Assembly (NCBI RefSeq): GCF_045223415.1 | Contig: NZ_JBEQZJ010000028.1 | Coordinates: 1-52,884, forward strand | Direction: 5' to 3' | Length of the DNA: 52,884 nucleotides | Source of the DNA: Hoskinsella mucinilytica | GTDB taxonomy: Bacteria > Bacillota_I > Bacilli_A > Erysipelotrichales > Erysipelotrichaceae | Shown: one piece after another, positions 42,053 through 51,256 of the stretch | How the letters are laid out: the number at the start of each line of letters is the position of its first letter | Numbering within the stretch: position 1 is the stretch's first letter | Notes under the pieces: model-generated | What the model saw: the letters and a program-made list of their open reading frames with translations, nothing else | Databases searched by the model: none | Told to the model about the DNA's origin: nothing | Position numbers and translations under genes: made by a program

Positions 42053-43357
42053 ATGTTATTATCAGCATACACAGTTCCTCATCCTCCGATCATCTTATCA
42101 GAGATCGGAAAAGGAGAAGAAGAAAAAATCGCAAAGACACAAGTAGCTTACCATAAGATTGCGAAAGAAATCGCCCATCTACAACCGGATACCATTCTTT
42201 TCTTCTCATCGCATGCACCGGCATATTATGATTATATATCGATCTCTTCAGGGAAGGAAGCATATGGTGATTTTGCAAACTTTCATGCCTCAGATGTCAA
42301 ATTTTATGAGGTTTATGATACTGAACTGGCATTACAGATACAAGAGGAAGCCCAAAAAGCCAATCTACCAGCAGGATTATTAGGTGATCATTCAGCACAA
42401 TTAGACCATGGCACTATGGTGCCGCTGTATTTTATCGAACAAGAGCTAGAGGATTTTCAAATCGTGAGAATCGCAGTAAGTGATTTAGATAGGGAAATTC
42501 AATATCAATTCGGTCAATGTATCGCTCATGTATTAAGAGAAAGTAAAAAGCGAGTTATCGTGATAGCAAGTGGTGATCTTTCTCATAAGTTAAAATCAGA
42601 TGGTCCATATGGATTCAGTAAGGAAGGTCCGATATTTGATCAAAAGATACTTTCCATCTTTAAAAGCAATGATTTTGATGCATTGTTACGAATGGATGAA
42701 ACCATTGTAGAAGAAAGTGCACAATGTGGTTTTCCTACTTTCTTAATGCTGGCAGGTGTATTATCACGATTTTCTCATCAAACAAATGTATTATCTTATG
42801 AAGGGGTCTTTGGTGTAGGCTATCTTATTGCCTCCATATCAATTGAACAAGATCTTTATGTGGCTTTGGCTAAAATGGCATTAGAGTATTACATAAAATA
42901 TCATAGCGTGCTACCTGCATCCTGTATTCCAAAAGAATTATATCAACCGGCAGCGGTATTTGTTTCCCTGAAAAAACATGGGGAATTAAGAGGTTGTATC
43001 GGTACGATCTTGCCTACAAAAGATAGCGCAGGTGAGGAGATCATCGCAAATGCCATTGCCGCAGGTACAAGAGATCCAAGATTTCATTGTATCACCTATG
43101 AAGAACTACCTCTTTTGGAATATAGTGTAGATGTCTTGAGTGAACCTGAGGATATTGATTCATTAAATGAACTGGATGTGAAGCGTTATGGCATCATCGT
43201 AGGAGATGATCACCATAGAGGCCTTCTTTTGCCCGATTTGGTTGGCGTGGACACAGTTGAGGATCAAGTGAGAATTGCGCTGACAAAGGCCGGAATGGAT
43301 GGAAATGACCCGTTTTATCTTCAAAGATTTGAGGTGGTACGACATTATGAAATGTGA
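42053..43357 (+). CDS. AmmeMemoRadiSam system proteins B and A, fused
   Basis: The N-terminal half (~1-260) is a MEMO1/LigB-like domain with PHPPIILSEIG, SSHAP, GDHSAQLDHGTMVPL and ASGDLSHKL, retaining His/Asp positions of the dioxygenase fold. The C-terminal half (~265-434) is an AMMECR1 domain with the hallmark LRGCIGT and GTRDPRFHCI. The two are often separate genes; here they are fused. The ATG at 42053 has AAGAGGTG upstream; frames from 42044 and 42047 are too close to it. It overlaps the radical-SAM gene by 11 bp. The three-part system is conserved in many bacteria and archaea but its reaction is not settled to my knowledge. Confidence 0.92.
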   Translation: MLLSAYTVPHPPIILSEIGKGEEEKIAKTQVAYHKIAKEIAHLQPDTILFFSSHAPAYYDYISISSGKEAYGDFANFHASDVKFYEVYDTELALQIQEEAQKANLPAGLLGDHSAQLDHGTMVPLYFIEQELEDFQIVRIAVSDLDREIQYQFGQCIAHVLRESKKRVIVIASGDLSHKLKSDGPYGFSKEGPIFDQKILSIFKSNDFDALLRMDETIVEESAQCGFPTFLMLAGVLSRFSHQTNVLSYEGVFGVGYLIASISIEQDLYVALAKMALEYYIKYHSVLPASCIPKELYQPAAVFVSLKKHGELRGCIGTILPTKDSAGEEIIANAIAAGTRDPRFHCITYEELPLLEYSVDVLSEPEDIDSLNELDVKRYGIIVGDDHHRGLLLPDLVGVDTVEDQVRIALTKAGMDGNDPFYLQRFEVVRHYEM

Positions 43358-44159
43358 TCTATGTTTTCATCATTGTGAAATAGCGGAAGGGAAAGACGGT
43401 TTCTGTAAGGCCAGAGGTTGTGTAAACGGAAGCATTGTTCCTTTGCAGTATGGAAAAGTGACATCGATTGCTTTGGATGCTATAGAAAAAAAGCCTTTTG
43501 CACACTTTCATCCCGGAAGCAAGATCTTATCTATTGGAAGTAGTGGATGTAATTTTCATTGTGATTTTTGTCAGAATTACACCATCAGTCAAAAACCGGA
43601 ACCTGAATTTGAAAGAGTTACACCGGAAGATATCGTATTTCTTGGAGAAGATATGAAACAACAAGGTAATATAGGAATTGCATATACGTATAATGAACCA
43701 TTGATCAGCTACGAGTTTGTTTATGATTGTGCAAGACTTGCACATGATCATCAGTTGAAAAATGTTGTTGTGACCAATGGAGCGATTTCCTCCAACTATC
43801 TGTTGGATCTATTACCTTATATTGATGCGATGAATATTGATCTAAAATCTATACAACCTAAATTCTATCAGGATATTCAAGGAAATTTAGAACAGGTCAA
43901 ACAGACAATCGTGATTAGTAGTGCCTATACGCATGTAGAGCTTACGACCTTGATCATACCGGGAAGAAATGATTCTATACGTGATATGGAAGAAGAAGCC
44001 GCATGGATTGCTTCAATTGATCCTGATATTCCTTTGCATCTTACAAGATATTTCCCGGCATACCAATGTAAGATAGCACCTACCAATGTTGATATCTTGA
44101 AAGAGCTGTATGGCGTTGCTAGAAAGTATTTGAATTTTGTGTATTTAGGAAATTGTTAA
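43347..44159 (+). CDS. amrS: AmmeMemoRadiSam system radical SAM enzyme
   Basis: This 270-residue protein has a PflA-like radical-SAM core with the cluster motif GCNFHCDFCQN (C-x3-C-x2-C). An N-terminal cysteine-rich segment CDLCFHHC and CKARGC may bind a second metal, and IPGRNDS follows near the C-terminal half. The ATG at 43347 lies within the end of the fused A/B gene, so the two are coupled. The substrate is unknown; the tight linkage to Memo and AMMECR1 domains implies a joint pathway. Confidence 0.92.
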   Translation: MKCDLCFHHCEIAEGKDGFCKARGCVNGSIVPLQYGKVTSIALDAIEKKPFAHFHPGSKILSIGSSGCNFHCDFCQNYTISQKPEPEFERVTPEDIVFLGEDMKQQGNIGIAYTYNEPLISYEFVYDCARLAHDHQLKNVVVTNGAISSNYLLDLLPYIDAMNIDLKSIQPKFYQDIQGNLEQVKQTIVISSAYTHVELTTLIIPGRNDSIRDMEEEAAWIASIDPDIPLHLTRYFPAYQCKIAPTNVDILKELYGVARKYLNFVYLGNC

Positions 44160-44178
44160 ATCAACCCATGATCATGTT

Positions 44179-44218
44179 CTCACTTTCATTTATTCGTTGA
44201 AAGTGGGATTTTTTTTAT
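44179..44218 (+). terminator. Strong intrinsic terminator
   Basis: CTCACTTTC (44179-44187) pairs with GAAAGTGGG (44199-44207), then eight T. Confidence 0.88.
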
Positions 44219-44261
44219 TGAACAGGATTATAAGATTACCGGATATGGTTTTGAGAAGACA

Positions 44262-44287
44262 CAAAAAAAGCCTTTTGACAAAGGCTT
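44262..44287 (-). terminator. tRNA-Thr terminator
   Basis: Reading the minus strand: AAGCCTTT-gtca-AAAGGCTT followed by TTTTT, just downstream of the tRNA 3' end. Confidence 0.9.
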
Positions 44288-44297
44288 CAATGTTACA

Positions 44298-44371
44298 TGG
44301 TGCCGACACGCAGAATTGAACTGCGCGCTGAGCATTACCATTGCTCTGTATTACCACTATACTATGTCGGC
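44298..44371 (-). tRNA. tRNA-Thr(GGT)
   Basis: Acceptor GCCGACA/TGTCGGC, D arm GTAT...ATAC, anticodon stem GAGCA/TGCTC with loop ATGGTAA (anticodon GGT), variable AGCG, T arm CGCAG-TTCAATT-CTGCG, discriminator A and encoded CCA. All stems are fully paired. Confidence 0.95.
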
Positions 44372-44450
44372 TTGATACTGCTTGAAAGCTATTATATTAT
44401 AATATATTTTTATAATTTTTCAACAGCTTTCCTGCAGTTTGTTGATTTTT

Positions 44451-45011
44451 TTATAACTTTTTTAATTCCTGATACACTTTGGCAATGGGTAATCCCATCA
44501 CATTGTAGTAATCACCATTGATTTTTTCAACCAGAAGCTTACCTTTTCCTTGTATGCCATAAGCGCCGGCTTTATCATAGGGTTCTTCGCTATCTAGATA
44601 AGCTTTCAGAAATTCATCATCTATGTTATGGAAGGTAACCTCTGTGATCTCATGAAATAATAGTTGCTTGTTTTCTCCAAGGATGGCGACACCACTAATG
44701 ACCTGATGTGTATGCCCACAAAGTAATTCAAGCATTCGCTTTGCGTCTGCTCTGTTTTTAGGTTTTCCTAGGGGTTGATCTTGATAAATAACCATAGTAT
44801 CACAGCCAAGTACCCACGCTTTGGGATGTATATCAAAAACGGCCTTTGCTTTTTGATATGCAATTTGTTCGATTGCTTTTTCAATTGGTAGATTTGTATC
44901 AAGAACTTCCTTTGTTTCTACACTTTCCACGGTAAAGGGAATACCGCAATCATGCATCAATTCTTTTCGTCTTGGTGAATTGCTTGCGAGAATGATACTA
45001 GGAATGCTCAT
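44451..45011 (-). CDS. maf: Maf-family nucleoside triphosphate pyrophosphatase
   Basis: This 186-residue house-cleaning enzyme hydrolyses non-canonical or methylated nucleoside triphosphates. Motifs LASNSPRRKELM at the N-terminus, LGCDTMV, GKPKNRADAKRML and DKAGAYGIQGKG match the family. It overlaps the upstream DUF1461-like gene by 14 bp, implying coupling. Confidence 0.95.
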   Translation of the reverse strand: MSIPSIILASNSPRRKELMHDCGIPFTVESVETKEVLDTNLPIEKAIEQIAYQKAKAVFDIHPKAWVLGCDTMVIYQDQPLGKPKNRADAKRMLELLCGHTHQVISGVAILGENKQLLFHEITEVTFHNIDDEFLKAYLDSEEPYDKAGAYGIQGKGKLLVEKINGDYYNVMGLPIAKVYQELKKL

Positions 45012-45729
45012 GATTCATCAACTCCTTATGAACCTTATGTAACTGGTGTCTTAGATAAATGTAGCTTACGACAAATAAAGAACCGAATCCGGCAGCAAAC
45101 CATCCAACAATTCTGAACACTAATTTATAGAAGAATTCACTTGGAAATAAATTGATCATCAAATCTGTAGATGGATCTAATAACCATAGGTCATTACGGA
45201 AGGCAAGTCGATGAAAGGCAGTCCAGAAAGCATTAAAATCCGCATAAGCCCAAATACCTAACATCACAAAAAATACGGTAAATAAAATCGCTGTTTTCAT
45301 ATAGGCAATACTGATATGCGTATAGATACCGCTATGATATTGAAAAATAAGATAAAGAATCGAAATAAGCAGAACACCAATACATACATAGCGAAGGATC
45401 AAAGCAAATTGATACAAGTTCTTGACATCAACCATATGACTTGCTTCTCTATCGTTAAATGCCAATACCTTGGTTCCTTTGAGTTGAATTTCTACTTGGA
45501 TATCATCACGTTTATCTTTTAAATAATCCAATAATGTGTTGGTAGAACGATTTAGATCTTCCTCCGTCATACCAAGTGATTGCGCAGTATTCAATGCACT
45601 ATATTCTTTCGCATAGAATCCCTTGTCAAAGCAATTTTGATCAATACTGGTAATCAATACGATCAATATTGCGCTAACTGCAACTGCATATGCCGCAATT
45701 ATGTTGATTTTTTCTATTATTTGTTTCAT
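44998..45729 (-). CDS. Integral membrane protein, DUF1461/TIGR01906-like
   Basis: This 243-residue protein has a first helix (~8-28), an extracytoplasmic loop of ~85 residues with YSALNTAQSLGMTEEDL, then helices at ~110-130, ~143-163 and ~205-230. The arrangement resembles the TIGR01906 integral membrane family, whose role is poorly known. ATG 45729 is chosen because GGAGTAATTGT precedes it; the longer frame to 45867 would overlap the ACT-regulator gene. Overlaps maf. Confidence 0.75.
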   Translation of the reverse strand: MKQIIEKINIIAAYAVAVSAILIVLITSIDQNCFDKGFYAKEYSALNTAQSLGMTEEDLNRSTNTLLDYLKDKRDDIQVEIQLKGTKVLAFNDREASHMVDVKNLYQFALILRYVCIGVLLISILYLIFQYHSGIYTHISIAYMKTAILFTVFFVMLGIWAYADFNAFWTAFHRLAFRNDLWLLDPSTDLMINLFPSEFFYKLVFRIVGWFAAGFGSLFVVSYIYLRHQLHKVHKELMNHEHS

Positions 45730-45824
45730 ACAATTACTCCTTTTTTTTAAAGGCATTGTATATCGTATCATAAATTGAAGAAAAAAGAAATGTTCTTTCA
45801 GAAATCTTTCATTTAATAGCAGTT

Positions 45825-46259
45825 TTATTCCACGGCTATCAAATGAAGATTGCTGACTCCTCGGCAAGTATTCAATTGTTCCATTAATTCATCAATAGAA
45901 ACCATCATTTCGCATAAATCAAAGGAAATGACAACACTTGCCCAATCATGAATGGGAATGTTTTGGTTGATGGTAAGGATATTTGCGTTTACTTTTGACA
46001 TCGTATTCAATACTTCACTCAAAATTCCTTTGTCATGATGTAGCATGAGGGATATCACTGCTTTTCTGGCACTCATACCTTGAGCTGGCAGGAAAACATA
46101 ATCTTTGTACTTATAGTAAGTGCCTCGAGAAATACCAACTTTTTTTACTGCTTCACTGACCTGTTTTACTTCACCATTTTGTAATAAAGATCTTGCTTCT
46201 ATGACCTTATCTAAAACATCAGGTAGGATGGTACTGTCTACAATGTAATATTTTTCCAT
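45825..46259 (-). CDS. ACT-domain regulator (ThrR/PheB-like)
   Basis: This 144-residue protein has an N-terminal helix-turn-helix-like part (~15-65, QVSEAVKKVGISRGTYYKYKD) and a C-terminal ACT domain (~70-144, LMLHHDKGILSEVLNTMSKVNANILTI region). In Bacillus the related protein represses hom-thrCB. Here it follows thrB directly (stop/start overlap), so it is probably the threonine-responsive regulator of both divergent threonine operons. A candidate operator is the dyad at 48660-48677. Confidence 0.85.
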   Translation of the reverse strand: MEKYYIVDSTILPDVLDKVIEARSLLQNGEVKQVSEAVKKVGISRGTYYKYKDYVFLPAQGMSARKAVISLMLHHDKGILSEVLNTMSKVNANILTINQNIPIHDWASVVISFDLCEMMVSIDELMEQLNTCRGVSNLHLIAVE

Positions 46260-47140
46260 TAAATCACCTCATCTTTACAACCTTCATAAGTTGCATGAAG
46301 GAGCCTGAAATCCCAAGATGGATAAGTGTGTGATAATTCAGTAACGATCGTTTCCGCTATTTCTTCACTTTGTGTCAATGCCATCATGGTTGACCCACTA
46401 CCTGAAATAAACATGGTAATAGCACCTGATTCATCACAAATGCTTCTGACATTATCATAGGCAGGAATCAGTTGTTTTCGATAAGGCTCTTGCATTTGAT
46501 CTTTGCATGCCTTTTTCAAAATCAAAGCATTACCGATTTCCATTGCTTTCGCAAGTGCTGCGGTACGTCCCATTTGATACACTGCTTGTGGATAGCTCAT
46601 CTGTGTTGGAAGAACTTCTCTTGCAGCTTTGGTACTAACTTCAAAATCGGGAATCATGGTCACAAAGATCAAATCTTTTTTCACACCATAGCGGATCATG
46701 GATGGTTTTCCTTCATCCATAAAGGAAACACATAATGCGCCGAAGATGGCCGGAGCAACATTATCGGGATGTCCTTCCATTTGTGTTGCCAAATCAAAGA
46801 TTTCATATTTATTCATCGGGTGTTGAAACATTGCATTCGCACCACATAAACCGGCAACGATACAGGTAGCACTGCTTCCCATACCACGGGCATAAGGAAT
46901 ATTGGTCTCTACATGCATACGCAATCCACGAATGGATCGATTCATATATTGTAGTCCTTTTAAAAATGCCTGATAAATAAGATTATCTTCTGTACAATAG
47001 GCTTCTTCACAACCTGTGATTTCAAGACCTTGATCTATACTTTCAAAGGTAACGGTACAAAATTCATCCAATGCGATTCCTAAGCAGTCATAACCGGGAC
47101 CAAGATTTGCACTGGTCGCCGGTACACTGACCTTAATCAT
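46259..47140 (-). CDS. thrB: Homoserine kinase
   Basis: This 293-residue GHMP kinase starts IKVSVPATSANLGPGYD and carries the ATP loop ARGMGSSATCIVAGL and the C-terminal FISGSGSTMMAL. It phosphorylates homoserine for ThrC. It overlaps thrC by 8 bp and abuts the ACT-regulator gene. Confidence 0.95.
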   Translation of the reverse strand: MIKVSVPATSANLGPGYDCLGIALDEFCTVTFESIDQGLEITGCEEAYCTEDNLIYQAFLKGLQYMNRSIRGLRMHVETNIPYARGMGSSATCIVAGLCGANAMFQHPMNKYEIFDLATQMEGHPDNVAPAIFGALCVSFMDEGKPSMIRYGVKKDLIFVTMIPDFEVSTKAAREVLPTQMSYPQAVYQMGRTAALAKAMEIGNALILKKACKDQMQEPYRKQLIPAYDNVRSICDESGAITMFISGSGSTMMALTQSEEIAETIVTELSHTYPSWDFRLLHATYEGCKDEVI

Positions 47141-48626
47141 GGAATTTCTCCTTAACTGTTGTTTTTACAAATTGTTCCATATCATCTTTATCTACCAGGG
47201 CATGATGACGAACTTCCATCGTAGATAATTCTTTTAATGGTGCCGGAATCATAGCACCTGTGTTTGCCTCTAACTGGTTCATACAAGCAAATTCATCATC
47301 CTCACCTTTACCGAAGATAGCTTCATATACAGCGGGAGCAAATTTATATGGAGAAGCTGTGGATAATAATACACAAGGATGAGCAGCATCTTCCTTTTCG
47401 TAATCCTTCATCACTTTATATGCTACTGCTGTATGTGGATCCATAACATAACCATGTTGCTCATACATATCTTTGATAGCCTGAGCGCAAGCTTCATCAT
47501 CACAATAACCACCGGTAAAATCTTTTTTGACACTTTCATAAATGTCTTGTCTTACTTTATAAGACCCCTTACTTTCCAGATCTTTCATCAAAGAAGCGAT
47601 ATAATCGGCATCTTTTCCACTCTTATAATACAATAGACGTTCTAAATTACTACTGATCAAGATATCCATGCTTGGAGAGATCGTTTTATAGAACGGACGG
47701 TTACGATCATATACACCATCTTTTAAGAAATCAAATAGTACATTGTTAGAATTGCTGGCAACGATAAAACGATGAACCGGAAGTCCCATGCATTTCGCAT
47801 AATAGCCGGCCAAAACATTTCCATAATTACCGGTTGGTACACAGAAGTTGATTTCATCACCGAATGAGATTTTTTTCTGTTGAACCATTTCTTTATAAGC
47901 ATAGATATAATAAACCACCTGTGGAATCAATCGACCGATATTGATAGAATTGGCACTGGATAGGGTCACATGATCTTTTGCAAGCTCCTCAGCTAGTTCT
48001 CTGTTATTGAAGATTTTCTTCACATTGGATTGGGCATCATCGAAGTTTCCCTTAATTGCACAAACTGTAGTGTTATCACCAGTTGTGGTTACCATTTGTA
48101 GTTTTTGAATATTTGATACACCATTATCAGGATAGAAAACAGTGATTCCTGTACGTGGAACATCCTTGAAACCTTCCAATGCGGCTTTTCCGGTGTCTCC
48201 GGATGTTGCTGTTAATATCATGACATTTTCATCTTGGTGTGTTTCCAAAGATACTCTCATCAACTGTGGTAACATACGTAGACCAATATCCTTAAAGGCA
48301 CAAGTTGGACCATGGAATAGCTCTAATATAGCTTCATCGTCTACAAAATGTAGGGGAGTAATTGCCTCGTTACGGAATTTATTCGCATAGGCATCATTGA
48401 CACAACGTTTGACCTCCTCTTGTGTAAAATCAGGAAGAAGCATGGATAATACCGTTTCAGCCATTTCCATGTAATCCATTTCCATCATGTCTTTTAACGG
48501 AAGTCTTAACTGATCTAATCCATCATAGACATAAAGTCCTCCATCCTCAGCAATTCCTTTTAGAATCGCCTGTTTTGCTGTAAATGCTTGTTTTGAATCT
48601 CTTGTACTTGTATATATTTCGTTCAT
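47133..48626 (-). CDS. thrC: Threonine synthase
   Basis: This 497-residue PLP enzyme converts O-phosphohomoserine to threonine. N-terminal YTSTRDSKQAFTAKQAI is typical of the long form; the PLP lysine lies in HGPTCAFKDIGLRML, and TATSGDTGKAALEGF and PTGNYGNVLAGYYAK are phosphate/cofactor contacts. AAGGAG precedes the ATG. First gene of thrC-thrB-ACT regulator on the minus strand, divergent from hom-lysC-asd. Confidence 0.96.
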   Translation of the reverse strand: MNEIYTSTRDSKQAFTAKQAILKGIAEDGGLYVYDGLDQLRLPLKDMMEMDYMEMAETVLSMLLPDFTQEEVKRCVNDAYANKFRNEAITPLHFVDDEAILELFHGPTCAFKDIGLRMLPQLMRVSLETHQDENVMILTATSGDTGKAALEGFKDVPRTGITVFYPDNGVSNIQKLQMVTTTGDNTTVCAIKGNFDDAQSNVKKIFNNRELAEELAKDHVTLSSANSINIGRLIPQVVYYIYAYKEMVQQKKISFGDEINFCVPTGNYGNVLAGYYAKCMGLPVHRFIVASNSNNVLFDFLKDGVYDRNRPFYKTISPSMDILISSNLERLLYYKSGKDADYIASLMKDLESKGSYKVRQDIYESVKKDFTGGYCDDEACAQAIKDMYEQHGYVMDPHTAVAYKVMKDYEKEDAAHPCVLLSTASPYKFAPAVYEAIFGKGEDDEFACMNQLEANTGAMIPAPLKELSTMEVRHHALVDKDDMEQFVKTTVKEKFHD

Positions 48627-48659
48627 TTTACTTTCTCCTTTTTTCTATCTTGCAATTCG

Positions 48660-48677
48660 TTGTATACTATGATACAA
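48660..48677. promoter_or_regulatory. Dyad in the thrC/hom divergent promoter region
   Basis: TTGTATACTATGATACAA has 6-bp inverted arms (TTGTAT/ATACAA) and contains -10-like hexamers on both strands (TATACT on plus). It lies between the two divergent threonine operons and is a candidate operator of the ACT-domain regulator. Confidence 0.5.
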
Positions 48678-48743
48678 TGTTCGCAATCTAAAAACAAGTG
48701 TTTTTGGTGAAAAGACACATTTTTTATGAAAAGGAGGAAATAT

Positions 48744-49919
48744 ATGAATATTGCGATATTAGGATATGGAACGATTGGAAGCGGTGTACATCAGATTGTA
48801 GAAGAGGGCGCAACTCTTTTGACAAAACAGCTACATGTGACACGCATTCTGATTCGTAAGGGAAAAGAAAAAACACTTCCTTATATGTGTGATGATATAG
48901 AAGACATCGTAAATGATCCTGCAGTGGATCTTGTTGTTGAAACAATGGGAGGCATTGAACCTGCACATACGTATATCGTACAGGCATTGGAACATGGGAA
49001 ACATGTCGTTACCGCCAATAAGGCAGTAGTTGCGGCATACCTAAAAGATTTCAATGAATGTGCAAAAGAAAACAATGTAAAATTTTATTATGAGGCAAGT
49101 ACCGGAGGAGGTATTCCTTGTATCGCCGGGCTAGAAAAGGCCTTACGTATTGATGCCGTAGATGAAATTCATGGTATTTTCAATGGTACCAGTAATTTTA
49201 TTTTGGATCATATGCAACGTTTTGGGACTAGTTTTGATGAGGTGCTGAAAGAAGCACAGCGTTTGGGATATGCTGAGGCAGATCCTAGTGCGGATATCGA
49301 TGGATATGATATTTGTAATAAGGTAAGAATTTCTGCTAGTATTGCATATGATTTCCATGTACCTGACAATTTTCCAATCTTTGGAATCAGAAATATCACC
49401 AAAGAAGATGTCATGTATTTCAAAAGCATGAACAAGGTGGTTCGATTCATCGCAAAGACAAAGCGAAACGCTAATCGCTATAGCTGTGTTGTGGAACCGA
49501 TCTTATTTAACGAAACGGAATTAGAAGCAAATACACAGGATAATTACAATTTGATCAGCATGCATGGAAAAACCATCGGTGATTTGAAATTCTATGGTCA
49601 AGGTGCCGGAAAGTTGGCAACTGCCAATGCAGTCGTACAGGATGTATTGGATATTTTAGAAGGCAAGGAACATATGGAACGTGCCTATCAAGAAGATATG
49701 GTATATGATACGACATTGTGCAAACGTGATTATGTATTACGTGCAGATAAAACTTGTCGTGTATATTTCAAGGGTATCAAATATGAAACAAGTACCTTTG
49801 ATAAATATATGTTGATCAAGGATATTGAAGTAATGAAAATGCATGAATTGATGAAGAAAGTGTTAGAAGTAGATCCTACTGCATTTATGGCAAGTATCTA
49901 TGAGAGGGAGAACGTATGA
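48744..49919 (+). CDS. hom: Homoserine dehydrogenase
   Basis: This 391-residue enzyme reduces aspartate semialdehyde to homoserine. The NAD(P)-binding loop GYGTIGSGV is at the N-terminus, followed by ANKAVVAAYL, YEASTGGGIPCI and ADPSADIDGYD. It is shorter than the ~430-residue form and lacks the C-terminal ACT domain, so feedback inhibition by threonine through that domain is not expected. AAGGAGG precedes the ATG. Overlaps lysC by 4 bp. Confidence 0.95.
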   Translation: MNIAILGYGTIGSGVHQIVEEGATLLTKQLHVTRILIRKGKEKTLPYMCDDIEDIVNDPAVDLVVETMGGIEPAHTYIVQALEHGKHVVTANKAVVAAYLKDFNECAKENNVKFYYEASTGGGIPCIAGLEKALRIDAVDEIHGIFNGTSNFILDHMQRFGTSFDEVLKEAQRLGYAEADPSADIDGYDICNKVRISASIAYDFHVPDNFPIFGIRNITKEDVMYFKSMNKVVRFIAKTKRNANRYSCVVEPILFNETELEANTQDNYNLISMHGKTIGDLKFYGQGAGKLATANAVVQDVLDILEGKEHMERAYQEDMVYDTTLCKRDYVLRADKTCRVYFKGIKYETSTFDKYMLIKDIEVMKMHELMKKVLEVDPTAFMASIYERENV

Positions 49920-51232
49920 TCAAGATAACAAAATTCGGTGGCTCAAGCGTAGCCAATGCACAGCAGTTTACTAAGGTAAAAAATATTATAGATGCGGATC
50001 AAGCAAGAAAATTTGTCGTGGTCAGTGCAAGTGGAAGAGAGCATAAAGATGATAATAAGGTAACTGATTTACTTTATTTAATTGAAGCTCATTTAAAATA
50101 TAGTGTGGATTATCTTCCTTTATATTCTTTGATTGAAGAAAGATTTTTATCCATTAAGGCAGATTTGAATCTAACTTATCCAATTGAAGATGATTTAAAT
50201 GAATTAAAATCCCAATTAAATAAATCGATGTCTACTGATTACTTGGTATCTCGTGGAGAATATTTAACAGCGAAGTTGATGGCTGAATATCTAGGTTTCC
50301 CATTTGTCGATGCGAAGGATATCATCACTTTCCGCTATGATGGAAAAATTGACTTTGATGCGACAAAATATCGATTAGATGGCTTTATGAAGGATCATGA
50401 TCGTTTTGTAATGCCTGGTTTCTATGGTGCACTTCCTGATGGAACCATCAAAACAATGTCACGAGGTGGAAGTGATATCACCGGTTCTATTCTTGCTCGT
50501 ATCCTAAATGCGGATATGTATGAAAACTGGACAGATGTATCCGGTATTCTAATGGCAGATCCAAGAATCGTCAAACATCCAAAAAGAATCGATAAGATTA
50601 CATATAGTGAATTGCGAGAGCTATCCTATATGGGTGCCAGCGTGCTACATGAAGAGGCGATCTTTCCTGTAAAGGAAAAGAACATTCCTATCAATATTTT
50701 AAATACCAATCATCCAGAAGAAGGCGGAACCATCATCGTAGAAGAGGATGACGGTATGAGTGGAGAAACCATTACGGGTATTGCAGGTAAGAAGAATTTT
50801 ACTGTTGTGGCGATTTATAAAAACCATATGAGTGATGAAGTCGGTATCATTCGCCGTGCCTTAGAAGTGTTTGAAAATTATCGTGTTAACATTGAACATA
50901 TACCAAGTGGAATCGATTCCTTTAGTATTGTTGTAAGTGGAGATGAAGTTAAGGATGTTATCTATGATATCGTAACGGATATCAAGCGTGCATGTAATCC
51001 GGATAGCATTAAGGTCATCGATCATATCGCATTGATTGCGACAGTAGGACGTAAGATGATGTATAAGCCAGGTATGAGTGGTAAGATTTTCTCTGTACTT
51101 GGAGAAAATGATATCAATATTCGTATGATTGCACAAGGTAGTGATGAAATCAATATCGTTGTAGGTGTAGAGGATAAGGATTTTGAAAAAACGATCGATG
51201 CAATCTATCACAGTTTTGTATCAAATGAATAA
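49916..51232 (+). CDS. lysC: Aspartate kinase
   Basis: This 438-residue enzyme phosphorylates aspartate at the head of the pathway. ITKFGGSSVANAQQ is the kinase signature; SRGEYLTAKL and SRGGSDITGS follow; the C-terminal third has two ACT-type segments (FTVVAIYKN and ALIATVG) for allosteric control. ATGA overlap with hom; asd follows after 24 nt. Confidence 0.95.
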   Translation: MIKITKFGGSSVANAQQFTKVKNIIDADQARKFVVVSASGREHKDDNKVTDLLYLIEAHLKYSVDYLPLYSLIEERFLSIKADLNLTYPIEDDLNELKSQLNKSMSTDYLVSRGEYLTAKLMAEYLGFPFVDAKDIITFRYDGKIDFDATKYRLDGFMKDHDRFVMPGFYGALPDGTIKTMSRGGSDITGSILARILNADMYENWTDVSGILMADPRIVKHPKRIDKITYSELRELSYMGASVLHEEAIFPVKEKNIPINILNTNHPEEGGTIIVEEDDGMSGETITGIAGKKNFTVVAIYKNHMSDEVGIIRRALEVFENYRVNIEHIPSGIDSFSIVVSGDEVKDVIYDIVTDIKRACNPDSIKVIDHIALIATVGRKMMYKPGMSGKIFSVLGENDINIRMIAQGSDEINIVVGVEDKDFEKTIDAIYHSFVSNE

Positions 51233-51256
51233 GATGGAAGGAAAGGGTAGAAACGT

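Noticed and set aside
44297..44521. Open frame of 74 codons on the plus strand
   Set aside because: It runs antisense through the tRNA-Thr gene and the end of maf.
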